Positions 1-5,344 of a stretch of 5,344 bases of DNA are shown one piece after another (position 1 is the first letter of the stretch; the number at the start of each line of letters is the position of its first letter). The stretch is from Anaerolineae bacterium. Its GTDB lineage: Bacteria; Chloroflexota; Anaerolineae; JAADDB01. The notes under the pieces are model-generated. The model worked only from the letters and a program-made list of their open reading frames with translations, made no database searches and was not told the origin of the DNA. A program made the position numbers and the translations under genes. The DNA lies in the NCBI GenBank assembly GCA_015489285.1, contig WGAA01000212.1, forward strand, positions 1 through 5,344, read 5' to 3'.

Positions 1-1077
1 GGTGGGAGTCGGGGTGGGTGTAGAACGATAGCGCTCGGGGCGGAGGAAAAGGTCACCGGGGAGGATGAACTGGCCCGAACCCACGACGAGGGGGTAGCGG
101 CCGTCCCAGTTCTTCACCGCCTCCCAGGAGATGAGGGGCGTGGTCAGGCTCTCCGCGATGAGGCGGTTGGCTTCGGCCTGGGCTTTGGCCTTGATGCGGA
201 TGGCTTCGGCCTCGGCCTCCGCGCGGAGCTTGACGGCTTCCGCCTCCCCCCTGGCAATGCCGATGCGTTCCAGGCGCTGGCGTTCCGCTTCGGCCTCCGC
301 CTGGGTGATGGCCCGTTGCTTCTCGTACTTCGCCTGTTCGGCCAGGTGCTGCTTCGTCTTCACATTCTCCGCCTCGATCTGCTTGCGTTCCACAGCCTGC
401 TTGTACTCGTCGGTGAACTGGATGGAACGGAGTCCGAAAAAGGTCAACTGAAGCCCGGCCCTCTCGAAATCCTCGCGCAGGCGTTGTGCGATCTCGTTCT
501 GGGCCTGTTCCACGTTCCCCGAGTACAACTCGTTGGCCTCGTAGCGCTTGAGGATATTGCGCACGTGCACACGACTGGACGCCTTGACGACCTTTTCTAC
601 CACCTCCGCCTCCGTCCCCAGGTTACGCAGGATATCCGGAGCCCGTTCGGGGAGGATGCGAAAACGCACGGTGTACCGAGCCGTAATCTGCTGCCCATCC
701 GACGTGGCCGTATCCACTTCGTAGTCCCGGTAATCCGCGCGGGAGGACTCGGGGTTGGCCGACGTCTCGTAGACGATCTCCTGGGTGCGGTAGATGACCA
801 CTTCGTCGATGAAGGGGAGTTTGAAATTCAGGCCGGGGTTGAAAACGCCCACGATGTTACCGAACCGCTTGACTACCCCCACGGTCCCCGCTTCGATCTG
901 GACGGCACTGTCGGCCAGGGCCGCAATGCCCACGATGGTGATAAAGAGGACCAGGAAGATAGTGACCGCAGGACGCCAGGCAGGCTTGCCTCTTTTGGCT
1001 TTGAAAGAACCCACGAGGAAAGCCACTCCGATGCCGATGATGAAGGCGAGGGTGAAGGTGGCGAAGAGTTTGGCCAT
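1..1077 (-). CDS. SPFH/prohibitin-family membrane protein (3' end beyond window)
   Basis: Reading the minus strand from the ATG at 1077 gives 359 codons with no stop, so the C-terminus lies beyond the left edge. Two hydrophobic segments open the protein (about residues 4-23 and 37-55), separated by a short basic stretch. The SPFH/Band 7 domain follows (about 57-225), with the typical entry 'GTVGVVKRFG' (64-73) and 'PGLNFKLPFID' (81-91). Next comes an Ala/Glu/Arg-rich coiled coil (about 225-308), then the prohibitin-like 'SWEAVKNWDG' block. Members of this family oligomerise into ring or microdomain scaffolds on membranes, often with proteases or envelope proteins; no partner protease is visible here. 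After the usual end of such proteins the frame continues into a Thr/Pro repeat (RSTPTPTPT), like the linker of the adjacent lipoprotein. The start is supported by AGGAG 8 nt upstream. It is the second gene of an operon with the LysM lipoprotein. Family assignment is firm; exact role unknown. Confidence 0.93.
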   Translation of the reverse strand, partial: MAKLFATFTLAFIIGIGVAFLVGSFKAKRGKPAWRPAVTIFLVLFITIVGIAALADSAVQIEAGTVGVVKRFGNIVGVFNPGLNFKLPFIDEVVIYRTQEIVYETSANPESSRADYRDYEVDTATSDGQQITARYTVRFRILPERAPDILRNLGTEAEVVEKVVKASSRVHVRNILKRYEANELYSGNVEQAQNEIAQRLREDFERAGLQLTFFGLRSIQFTDEYKQAVERKQIEAENVKTKQHLAEQAKYEKQRAITQAEAEAERQRLERIGIARGEAEAVKLRAEAEAEAIRIKAKAQAEANRLIAESLTTPLISWEAVKNWDGRYPLVVGSGQFILPGDLFLRPERYRSTPTPTPT

Positions 1078-1085
1078 AGATTTTG

Positions 1086-1090
1086 CTCCT
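1086..1090 (-). promoter_or_regulatory. Ribosome-binding site of SPFH gene, overlapping upstream stop codon
   Basis: The minus strand reads TAGGAGCAAAATCT followed by ATG. The AGGAG core shares bases with the TAG stop of the LysM gene (1089-1091) and sits 8 nt before the start at 1077. Ribosomes finishing the LysM reading frame end on this site, which suggests translational coupling of the two genes. Confidence 0.8.
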
Positions 1091-1850
1091 AGGGTATGCG
1101 CAGGATTTGTCCGACGTAAATGGCATCGGGATCGGTGATCCCGTTGGCCTCCATAATCGCCTGCATGGATACGCCGAACCGTTCCGCGATTTGGGAGAGG
1201 GTATCCCCGGGTTTGACCTTGTAGAACTTCGCCGAAGAGGAGGGAGAAACGGGGATGATGAGTTTCTGCCCCACGTAAATGGTCCCGGGATCACGGATGT
1301 TGTTGATGCGGGCCAACTCGTGCATGTCCACACCGAACTTTTGGGCAATGGAGAAGAGTGTATCCCCCGGCTGAACGATGTACTCCGTTGTCCCCCCCTC
1401 TCCGGGCTGGGCCGCACCGGGGACTTTGAGTTTCTGCCCCACATAGATGGTGGAATCGGTCAAGTTGTTCAGCCGCTTGAGCTCCTCGACGGTCGTGTTG
1501 AACTTGGTGGCGATGGAGAACAGCGTGTCCCCCCGTCGAACCGTGTACCAGTGCCACACGGTGGCCGTGGTCGGCGTCGCGTGGGGAGTGGGAGTTGCGA
1601 CCGGGGTCGGGGTAGGCAGGGGAAGGACGGGCGTCACGCCGGCCGCGCTGACCGGGGTTGGCGTGGCCTCGGGTGCGGCTTCAGGGGAAGCGGGGGTCGG
1701 CGTGGGCGTGGCAGAGCCCGTCTCCTCCGGGGTAAAGCGAACGCTGTCCACCTGTTCCTGGGGGCGGTCACGTGTACACGCGGCGAGCGCGAGTCCCAGG
1801 ACCACCAGAGCGACGATGATGAGGATATACCAACCGCGCGTCCTTTTCAT
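1089..1850 (-). CDS. Lipoprotein with three C-terminal LysM domains
   Basis: A 253-residue exported protein, complete in the window. The N-terminus MKRTRG is followed by a hydrophobic stretch ending in the lipobox LAAC, so Cys25 is the expected lipidation site (signal peptidase II type). Residues about 44-97 are a Thr/Pro/Ala-rich linker. Three LysM domains follow (about 100-144, 156-200, 209-253), each with GDTL..IA near its start (107, 162, 215) and YVGQ near its end (136, 192, 245). LysM domains bind N-acetylglucosamine-containing glycans, chiefly peptidoglycan. The protein ends directly after the third LysM, so there is no attached hydrolase or peptidase domain; it looks like a wall-binding anchor rather than an enzyme. 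An in-frame ATG at 1889 would add 13 residues, but it lies upstream of the predicted transcription start. The ATG at 1850 has GGAGG 7 nt upstream and gives a proper signal peptide, so I chose it. First gene of an operon with the SPFH gene. Confidence 0.95.
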   Translation of the reverse strand: MKRTRGWYILIIVALVVLGLALAACTRDRPQEQVDSVRFTPEETGSATPTPTPASPEAAPEATPTPVSAAGVTPVLPLPTPTPVATPTPHATPTTATVWHWYTVRRGDTLFSIATKFNTTVEELKRLNNLTDSTIYVGQKLKVPGAAQPGEGGTTEYIVQPGDTLFSIAQKFGVDMHELARINNIRDPGTIYVGQKLIIPVSPSSSAKFYKVKPGDTLSQIAERFGVSMQAIMEANGITDPDAIYVGQILRIP

Positions 1851-1857
1851 GACTATG

Positions 1858-1862
1858 CCTCC
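1858..1862 (-). promoter_or_regulatory. Ribosome-binding site of LysM lipoprotein gene
   Basis: GGAGG on the minus strand, 7 nt before the ATG at 1850. It decides the start in favour of the MKRTRG methionine over the in-frame ATG at 1889. Confidence 0.85.
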
Positions 1863-1879
1863 ATGTCTGTCCTGGGTAG

Positions 1880-1908
1880 ATGTTACCACAGGGGAGGAGA
1901 TTGGGCAA
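1880..1908 (-). promoter_or_regulatory. Candidate sigma-70-type promoter for the LysM-SPFH operon
   Basis: On the minus strand, TTGCCC (1908-1903; 4 of 6 match to TTGACA) is followed after exactly 17 nt by TAACAT (1885-1880; 4 of 6 match to TATAAT). The -10 is preceded by TGG, giving an extended TGn -10 element. Transcription would start near 1873, leaving a leader of about 23 nt that contains the GGAGG site. Spacing and position are both good; the hexamers are imperfect, so this is a prediction from pattern only. Confidence 0.5.
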
Positions 1909-1931
1909 GGTTATGCGAACCGCCGCAGAAC

Positions 1932-1959
1932 GTCATGCGTCAGGCGTCATGCGTCAGGC
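1932..1959. repeat. Heptamer array 1 (four 7-bp units)
   Basis: Two exact copies of the 14-mer GTCATGCGTCAGGC lie back to back, each made of two related heptamers, GTCATGC and GTCAGGC. The array starts 24 nt upstream of the -35 of the LysM promoter. Perfect 14-bp tandem duplication is directly visible; function, if any, is unknown. Confidence 0.9.
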
Positions 1960-2010
1960 GCCGGTGAGAACGTCGGCACTGCAGGTGCAGCCTGGCCGGA
2001 TGAAGTGAAC

Positions 2011-2035
2011 GTGATGCGTAATGCGTGATGCGTAA
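2011..2035. repeat. Heptamer array 2 (three and a half 7-bp units)
   Basis: GTGATGC, GTAATGC and GTGATGC follow each other without gaps, then a partial unit GTAA. The units resemble those of array 1 (GTNATGC) but are a distinct local version. The gap to array 1 is 51 nt. Confidence 0.88.
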
Positions 2036-2086
2036 GTTGGGGGGCAGGTTGGCGCTGCTGAAACAACGCCGTCTCCACGCCATCCA

Positions 2087-2115
2087 ATTACTCGTTACTC
2101 CGTTACTCGTTACCC
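2087..2115. repeat. Heptamer array 3 (four 7-bp units, one extra base)
   Basis: ATTACTC and GTTACTC are followed by one inserted C, then GTTACTC and GTTACCC. The units keep the GT.A..C skeleton of the other two arrays but with a different core. The gap from array 2 is again 51 nt, and the array ends about 30 nt before the candidate -35 of the propeller gene. Confidence 0.88.
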
Positions 2116-2145
2116 GCGATCGGTAAAACTTCCTGTGCAAACTTC

Positions 2146-2174
2146 TTGTACTTCACCCCAACATGAGCTATTAT
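2146..2174 (+). promoter_or_regulatory. Candidate sigma-70-type promoter for the propeller gene
   Basis: TATTAT at 2169-2174 matches the -10 consensus at 5 of 6 positions. TTGTAC at 2146-2151 stands exactly 17 nt upstream, but keeps only the TTG of the -35 consensus. The site lies in a clearly AT-richer patch (about 2121-2186) than anything else in the window. Start of transcription would be near 2181, leaving a leader of about 135 nt. Confidence 0.42.
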
Positions 2175-2253
2175 AAGAGGAAAAGAACCCGTACCCCACA
2201 CCCTCAAAAGGTGAACCGACGTCATCGGAAATGAACCGTACTCCGCCACTTTC

Positions 2254-2278
2254 GACATGTACGCCGATGGCTTATGTC
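2254..2278 (+). promoter_or_regulatory. Possible small hairpin in the propeller-gene leader
   Basis: GACAT (2254-2258) can pair with ATGTC (2274-2278), and inside it GCC can pair with GGC around the loop GAT, with a 4x2 internal loop between the two helices. It ends 23 nt before the ribosome-binding site. It is short and no riboswitch family is recognised, so it may be coincidental. Confidence 0.2.
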
Positions 2279-2301
2279 AACGTTATGCGGCCGGAAGCGC
2301 C

Positions 2302-2308
2302 AAGGAGG
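2302..2308 (+). promoter_or_regulatory. Ribosome-binding site selecting a GTG start
   Basis: AAGGAGG is a near-perfect Shine-Dalgarno sequence, 8 nt before the GTG at 2317. It argues against the upstream in-frame ATG at 2257, which has no such site and would put a polar stretch before the signal peptide. Confidence 0.88.
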
Positions 2309-2316
2309 TCACAACG

Positions 2317-4569
2317 GTGAACCTGAAAAGATCCCTGTGCGTCATTTGCAGTGCCCTGATCGGTGTCGCGCTTCTTGTGGCCGCGTGGTTCATCATCCTC
2401 ACATCGGTCCCATCCCACGCGGACGCGTCGACCTTCATCGTATGGCACCCCATGAAGGGCCCCTACGGCGGAGAAATGTGGACCGTGGAATTCCACCCGC
2501 GCAGCGACCGTATCGTGTACGCGGGGGGACCCAGCGGCTTCTACCGCAGCGATGACGGGGGAAGCACCTGGAATGCCCTGCGGATCTCCGATCTGCCTGT
2601 AGCCCACGTCCGTTGCCTCTGCGTCAGCCCCTCCATGCCCTCCCTCGTCCTGGCCAGTACGGAGAACGAGGGCATCTTCCGCAGCTGGAACAAAGGGCTG
2701 ACATGGGAGCCCATCGCCTACGTCCCCAAATCCACCATTGCCATCTCCCCCAACTACGGCGCGGACCGGACCGTCTTTGCCTGGTGGTACTACATAGACC
2801 CGCGGGATTACACCCTGCAGACGGGCATCAGCAAGATCGTGGACACGGAAGTGGTCACCACGGTCAACCTCCCGGCCGAGGCCCTGGCCGTCGCCCCCAC
2901 ATACGACGACATCGGCCCCGGGGTTGACGTCTTCGCGGCCACCCCCAACAGCTTCCACTACACCCGAGACGGGGGGACGACGTGGGAAACCCTGGCGACC
3001 ATCTCCAAGACGTTAGGCCACGTGTACACCATTGCCCTTTCCCCCTCCTTTGCCGAGGACCGTACCCTCTACGTGGGCACGAGCAGCATCGGCCCACAAC
3101 ACATGGCCGGCCTCTTCAAGTCCACAAACGGCGGTTTCAACTGGCGCTTCATCGGTGGTAACCTGCCCGAGGGGCTGGCCGTGCGCAAGATCGTCCTGGC
3201 CCCCGATTACCTGGAAACGTCCAACCAGCGCACTCTGTACATCGTCGCGACGAGTGAGACGTCGTCGACCCCCTTGCGCATCTACCGCTCGGTAAACGGC
3301 GGGGAGACATGGATGCCCGTCGAACCGGAGTGGCCCGTCCCCGAAATAACGGAGGTGTGGGATATCAGCCTATCGCCCCACCACTCCTTCGACCACACCC
3401 TCCTCGTAGCCACCAGTCTGGGAATGTACCGTACTACGGACCGAGGGGCAACCTGGGAAGAGGTCAACGAGGGGATCAACGGCGCCTATGTCTCCGCGCT
3501 CGCGGCAAGTCAAAACCAGCTCTATGCTCGCGTCTGGGTGCCCCAGGAATTGAGCCGGGACCTGCCCGACACCATCTACCAACGCACCCCCGACGGCAGT
3601 GGGTGGGTTCCTATCGAGGGCCAAGGCCTCCCGCCCGCGGACATCCGGAGGACCCCACGGGCCATGTACCCCCCCGACCTGGCGGCCCTGCCCGACGATT
3701 CGGCCCTCTTCGCCTGGGGCTTCCGTAATCGCGGCGTGTACCGCAGTTGGGACCACGGGGAGACGTGGGAAGCGGCGAACAACGGCCTGACGGTCCCCGG
3801 CTTCGAGGATGAGCTACCGACGGTGCACACCCTGCACATCACCCCGCGTGCGCCATACACCATGTACGCGGTAACGGAGGAGGACGTCTTCTGGTCGACC
3901 GACGCGGGGGAATCGTGGACCCGCCTTGTCCTCCCCATTCCTCGCCCCATCGTTGCCCTAACCACCGGGGGGCGCAATTTCCGCTATCTCTACGTCCTCT
4001 ACCAGAACGGGCTCCTCTTCCGCTCCGCGGACAACGGCGTCACCTGGGAAAACCTATCCAACCGGATTCCCCCTTACCCCCTTCCCTGGGAATACCTGAA
4101 GAGCTACATCCTTGTGGCCCATCCCACCCAGCCGGAACGGATCTTCCTCGGCGGGGGGTTCCCCCTCACCTCCAAGGCCCAGTGTAATCGCTTCTACCTC
4201 AGCTCCGACGAGGGGGAGCACTGGGTCAACCTCTCCCCTCGGGTCCCCTCCCGCAACGTCATCATCGGACGGCTCTACATCAGTCCCTACGTGCCAGATA
4301 CTCTCTGGCTCCTCGCGCGGCGGAAACAGGGAGACTTTCCGCCCGACCAGTTCGTCGCCCAGGGGCTTTACGCCAGCACCGATTGGGGACTCAGCTGGCA
4401 CGAAGTCCGTCTGGACCCCCAACTCATTCGCGGGGGCATCCGGGACATGTACATCGACGCGAGCGGGCGCATGTACTTTGCTACGGCAGGACATGGCATA
4501 TGGACGGGGGATGAGGCGGAAGCCCACACCGTTTATGTGCCCATGCTCCGGGTGACAAGCGGGGAATAG
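2317..4569 (+). CDS. Exported Asp-box (BNR/sortilin-like) beta-propeller protein
   Basis: A 750-residue protein starting at GTG, chosen because AAGGAGG precedes it by 8 nt and because it opens with a basic MNLKRS and a hydrophobic segment (about 7-29). A likely cleavage site is ADA|S after residue 37. The rest is built from repeats with the Asp-box S-x-D-x-G-x-T-W, ending at Trp 85, 130, 223, 276, 332, 380, 484, 534, 577, 636 and 694. A degenerate box ends at Trp430, and the wide gap between 130 and 223 fits one blade lacking a box. About 13 blades of roughly 50 residues imply two beta-propellers, as in sortilin/VPS10- and GH74-type folds. Strands such as SPNYGADRT and SPSFAEDRT recur. No hydrolase catalytic signature could be assigned; ligand or surface binding is the safer guess. 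The C-terminus ends in HTVYVPMLRVTSGE without an obvious transmembrane anchor. Monocistronic as far as seen; its end overlaps the opposing DUF58 gene. Confidence 0.93.
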   Translation: MNLKRSLCVICSALIGVALLVAAWFIILTSVPSHADASTFIVWHPMKGPYGGEMWTVEFHPRSDRIVYAGGPSGFYRSDDGGSTWNALRISDLPVAHVRCLCVSPSMPSLVLASTENEGIFRSWNKGLTWEPIAYVPKSTIAISPNYGADRTVFAWWYYIDPRDYTLQTGISKIVDTEVVTTVNLPAEALAVAPTYDDIGPGVDVFAATPNSFHYTRDGGTTWETLATISKTLGHVYTIALSPSFAEDRTLYVGTSSIGPQHMAGLFKSTNGGFNWRFIGGNLPEGLAVRKIVLAPDYLETSNQRTLYIVATSETSSTPLRIYRSVNGGETWMPVEPEWPVPEITEVWDISLSPHHSFDHTLLVATSLGMYRTTDRGATWEEVNEGINGAYVSALAASQNQLYARVWVPQELSRDLPDTIYQRTPDGSGWVPIEGQGLPPADIRRTPRAMYPPDLAALPDDSALFAWGFRNRGVYRSWDHGETWEAANNGLTVPGFEDELPTVHTLHITPRAPYTMYAVTEEDVFWSTDAGESWTRLVLPIPRPIVALTTGGRNFRYLYVLYQNGLLFRSADNGVTWENLSNRIPPYPLPWEYLKSYILVAHPTQPERIFLGGGFPLTSKAQCNRFYLSSDEGEHWVNLSPRVPSRNVIIGRLYISPYVPDTLWLLARRKQGDFPPDQFVAQGLYASTDWGLSWHEVRLDPQLIRGGIRDMYIDASGRMYFATAGHGIWTGDEAEAHTVYVPMLRVTSGE

Positions 4570-5344
4570 GCGGGGAACGATCCTCGTCCCAACACCTGAC
4601 GCACATCGTCATCCCGGCGGAGCACATACGCGGGGATGTGCGCTTGGGCCAGGTGGTGGATCACCTCCTCCGGGGCCGGCAGCGGCCCAAACGTGCTGTT
4701 GTCCACGACAATGGCAATGGGGTGAATCCCCCGCCGTCGGATCTCCCGCAGGGCCAGAACCCACCGGGGCGTCCAATCGCCGGTGATGACGACGAGGGTA
4801 CTGTTGCGGGGGAAGAGATTCATCTCCATGGAGAGAACCCGGGCCAGGGGGATCCGTCCCCTCACGTGGAGGAGGGCCAGGGTTTCCAGGAAGCGATGCC
4901 GGTGCTTCTCCCCCCGGTCGGGGTAAATCACGAGACGTTTGGCGTCATAGGTGACGAAGCCGAGAAGGCGCTGGTGCCGTAACACGTAATCCCCCACACT
5001 TGCGGCCGCGGCAATGGCATACTCCGCGCTGTGGGGCGGTAGGAGCGTCCTCTTCCGGCCCAACCGCAGCACCCCGGGAGTGGTGATCAACATCTCCTCG
5101 GTCCACAACGTTCCCGTGTACACCTCCTCGTACATGTCCAGAACACACCACACATCCGCGTACGGGTCCAGTTCGAACTCCTTGGACATCAACCGCCCGA
5201 CCCGGGCCGTTGTCGGCCAGTGGATGCGGCTCCACGTGTCCCCGGGCTGATATTCCCGCACCCCGGCCACGTTCGTCGTCAAATAATGGGTCCGACGGTG
5301 AATCCTCGTCCCCCCGGGCAAGCGGCCCTCGGGCAGGGGGAAGA
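4533..5344 (-). CDS. DUF58 domain protein (5' end beyond window)
   Basis: The C-terminal 269 residues are present; the reading frame stays open to the right edge, so the start and any N-terminal membrane segments are outside. A TTG at 5321 could be read as a start, but the codons before it (PLPEGR) continue the family alignment, so it is internal. The hallmark DUF58 block is clear: GVREYQPGD (27-35 of the visible part), RIHW (39-42), TAR (45-47) and KEFE (54-57). A von Willebrand A-like fold follows, with the strand VWCVLDM (64-70) where the family often has the metal-site motif DxSxS. Here the residues after Asp69 are M-Y-E-E, so the metal site looks degenerate. DUF58 proteins are usually encoded beside MoxR-type AAA ATPases and transglutaminase-like membrane proteins; such neighbours would lie to the right. 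The stop TAA at 4535-4533 lies within the propeller gene. Confidence 0.92.
   Translation of the reverse strand, partial: FPLPEGRLPGGTRIHRRTHYLTTNVAGVREYQPGDTWSRIHWPTTARVGRLMSKEFELDPYADVWCVLDMYEEVYTGTLWTEEMLITTPGVLRLGRKRTLLPPHSAEYAIAAAASVGDYVLRHQRLLGFVTYDAKRLVIYPDRGEKHRHRFLETLALLHVRGRIPLARVLSMEMNLFPRNSTLVVITGDWTPRWVLALREIRRRGIHPIAIVVDNSTFGPLPAPEEVIHHLAQAHIPAYVLRRDDDVRQVLGRGSFPAYSPLVTRSMGT
4573..4590. terminator. Weak stem-loop after the propeller gene, doubtful terminator
   Basis: GGG-A-ACGA, loop TCC, TCGT-CCC forms a 7-bp stem with one bulged A, starting 3 nt after the propeller stop codon. No run of T follows on the plus strand, nor a run of A before it for the opposite direction, and the stem is inside the DUF58 coding region. 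It could slow or end transcription, but evidence is thin. Confidence 0.2.

Larger units (their letters stand above)
1851..2316. other. Divergent intergenic region between LysM and propeller genes
   Basis: This 466-nt stretch separates two genes that point away from each other. It holds, left to right: the LysM gene leader and promoter (1851-1908), three heptamer arrays (1932-1959, 2011-2035, 2087-2115), a candidate plus-strand promoter (2146-2174) in an AT-rich patch, and a leader of about 135 nt for the propeller gene. Readable frames here are short, lack credible ribosome-binding sites and run through the repeats, so I see no conventional gene; the one small frame of possible interest (2231-2320) is described under findings. 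No tRNA-like cloverleaf or strong terminator was seen. Confidence 0.8.

Noticed and set aside
316..1092. Long plus-strand open frame opposite the SPFH gene (258 codons)
   Set aside because: Its product has no recognisable domain, while the minus strand encodes a clear SPFH protein; it is a shadow of a GC-rich gene.
1583..1622. G-rich runs on the plus strand that could form a quadruplex
   Set aside because: They are the complement of Thr/Pro codons in the LysM protein linker; one loop would be 10 nt long and nothing suggests a function beyond coding.
1083..1967. Long plus-strand open frame opposite the LysM gene (294 codons)
   Set aside because: It is rich in Gly and Arg as expected from antisense of Pro/Thr codons, and it runs through the promoter and heptamer array; no domain or ribosome-binding site.
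1932..2115. CRISPR-like arrangement: three repeat blocks with two equal 51-nt gaps
   Set aside because: The blocks differ in sequence from one another, each is itself made of 7-bp tandem units, and there are no cas genes. This is not a CRISPR array.
2257..2316. Upstream in-frame ATG of the propeller gene as the start
   Set aside because: It lacks a Shine-Dalgarno site and would place 20 polar residues before the signal peptide, while the GTG at 2317 has AAGGAGG at ideal distance.
2181..2316. Riboswitch in the propeller-gene leader
   Set aside because: I looked for cyclic-di-GMP, cyclic-di-AMP and SAM-type conserved cores and found none; only a short hairpin is present.
2317..4569. Calling the propeller protein a sialidase or GH74 xyloglucanase
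   Set aside because: Asp boxes are structural and occur in many non-enzymes; no sialidase FRIP motif or assignable catalytic residues were seen.
5319..5321. TTG as the start of the DUF58 protein
   Set aside because: No ribosome-binding site is seen, the frame stays open to the window edge, and DUF58 proteins normally have a sizeable N-terminal part with membrane segments.

Overview
The window carries four protein-coding genes and one 466-nt divergent intergenic region. Coding DNA is GC-rich. The protein styles are: a lipoprotein with Thr/Pro-rich linkers ahead of LysM domains, a large secreted Asp-box (BNR/sortilin-like) propeller containing SPNY..DRT-type blade strands, a two-membrane-segment prohibitin-like protein, and a DUF58 protein. 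Together these suggest a Chloroflexota bacterium of the Anaerolineae type. That placement is inference from style; there is no rRNA or marker gene here to prove it.

Layout. Positions 1-1077 (minus strand) hold an SPFH/prohibitin-family membrane protein whose C-terminus runs off the left edge. Positions 1089-1850 (minus) hold a complete lipoprotein with three LysM domains. It lies 11 nt upstream of the SPFH gene, and the ribosome-binding site of the SPFH gene overlaps the LysM stop codon, so the two form an operon (LysM first). A sigma-70-like promoter with an extended -10 sits just upstream of the LysM gene. Positions 1851-2316 are the divergent intergenic region: the minus-strand promoter, three short heptamer arrays that share the pattern GTNANNC, a plus-strand candidate promoter in a local AT-rich patch, and a leader of about 135 nt with a small overlapping reading frame. 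Positions 2317-4569 (plus) hold a 750-residue exported protein with eleven Asp boxes, probably two beta-propellers. Positions 4533-5344 (minus) hold the C-terminal 269 residues of a DUF58 protein, whose 3' end overlaps the propeller gene tail-to-tail by 37 bp.

Functionally, the LysM lipoprotein (peptidoglycan-binding, membrane-anchored) and the SPFH protein (membrane microdomain scaffold) plausibly act together at the cell envelope. The propeller protein is exported and may bind ligands at the cell surface. DUF58 proteins usually accompany MoxR-type ATPases, but the neighbour that could show this lies outside the window. I found no tRNA, rRNA, CRISPR array, transposase or integrase. Nothing here is clearly a new biological system; the heptamer arrays and the LysM-SPFH coupling are the parts most worth a second look.
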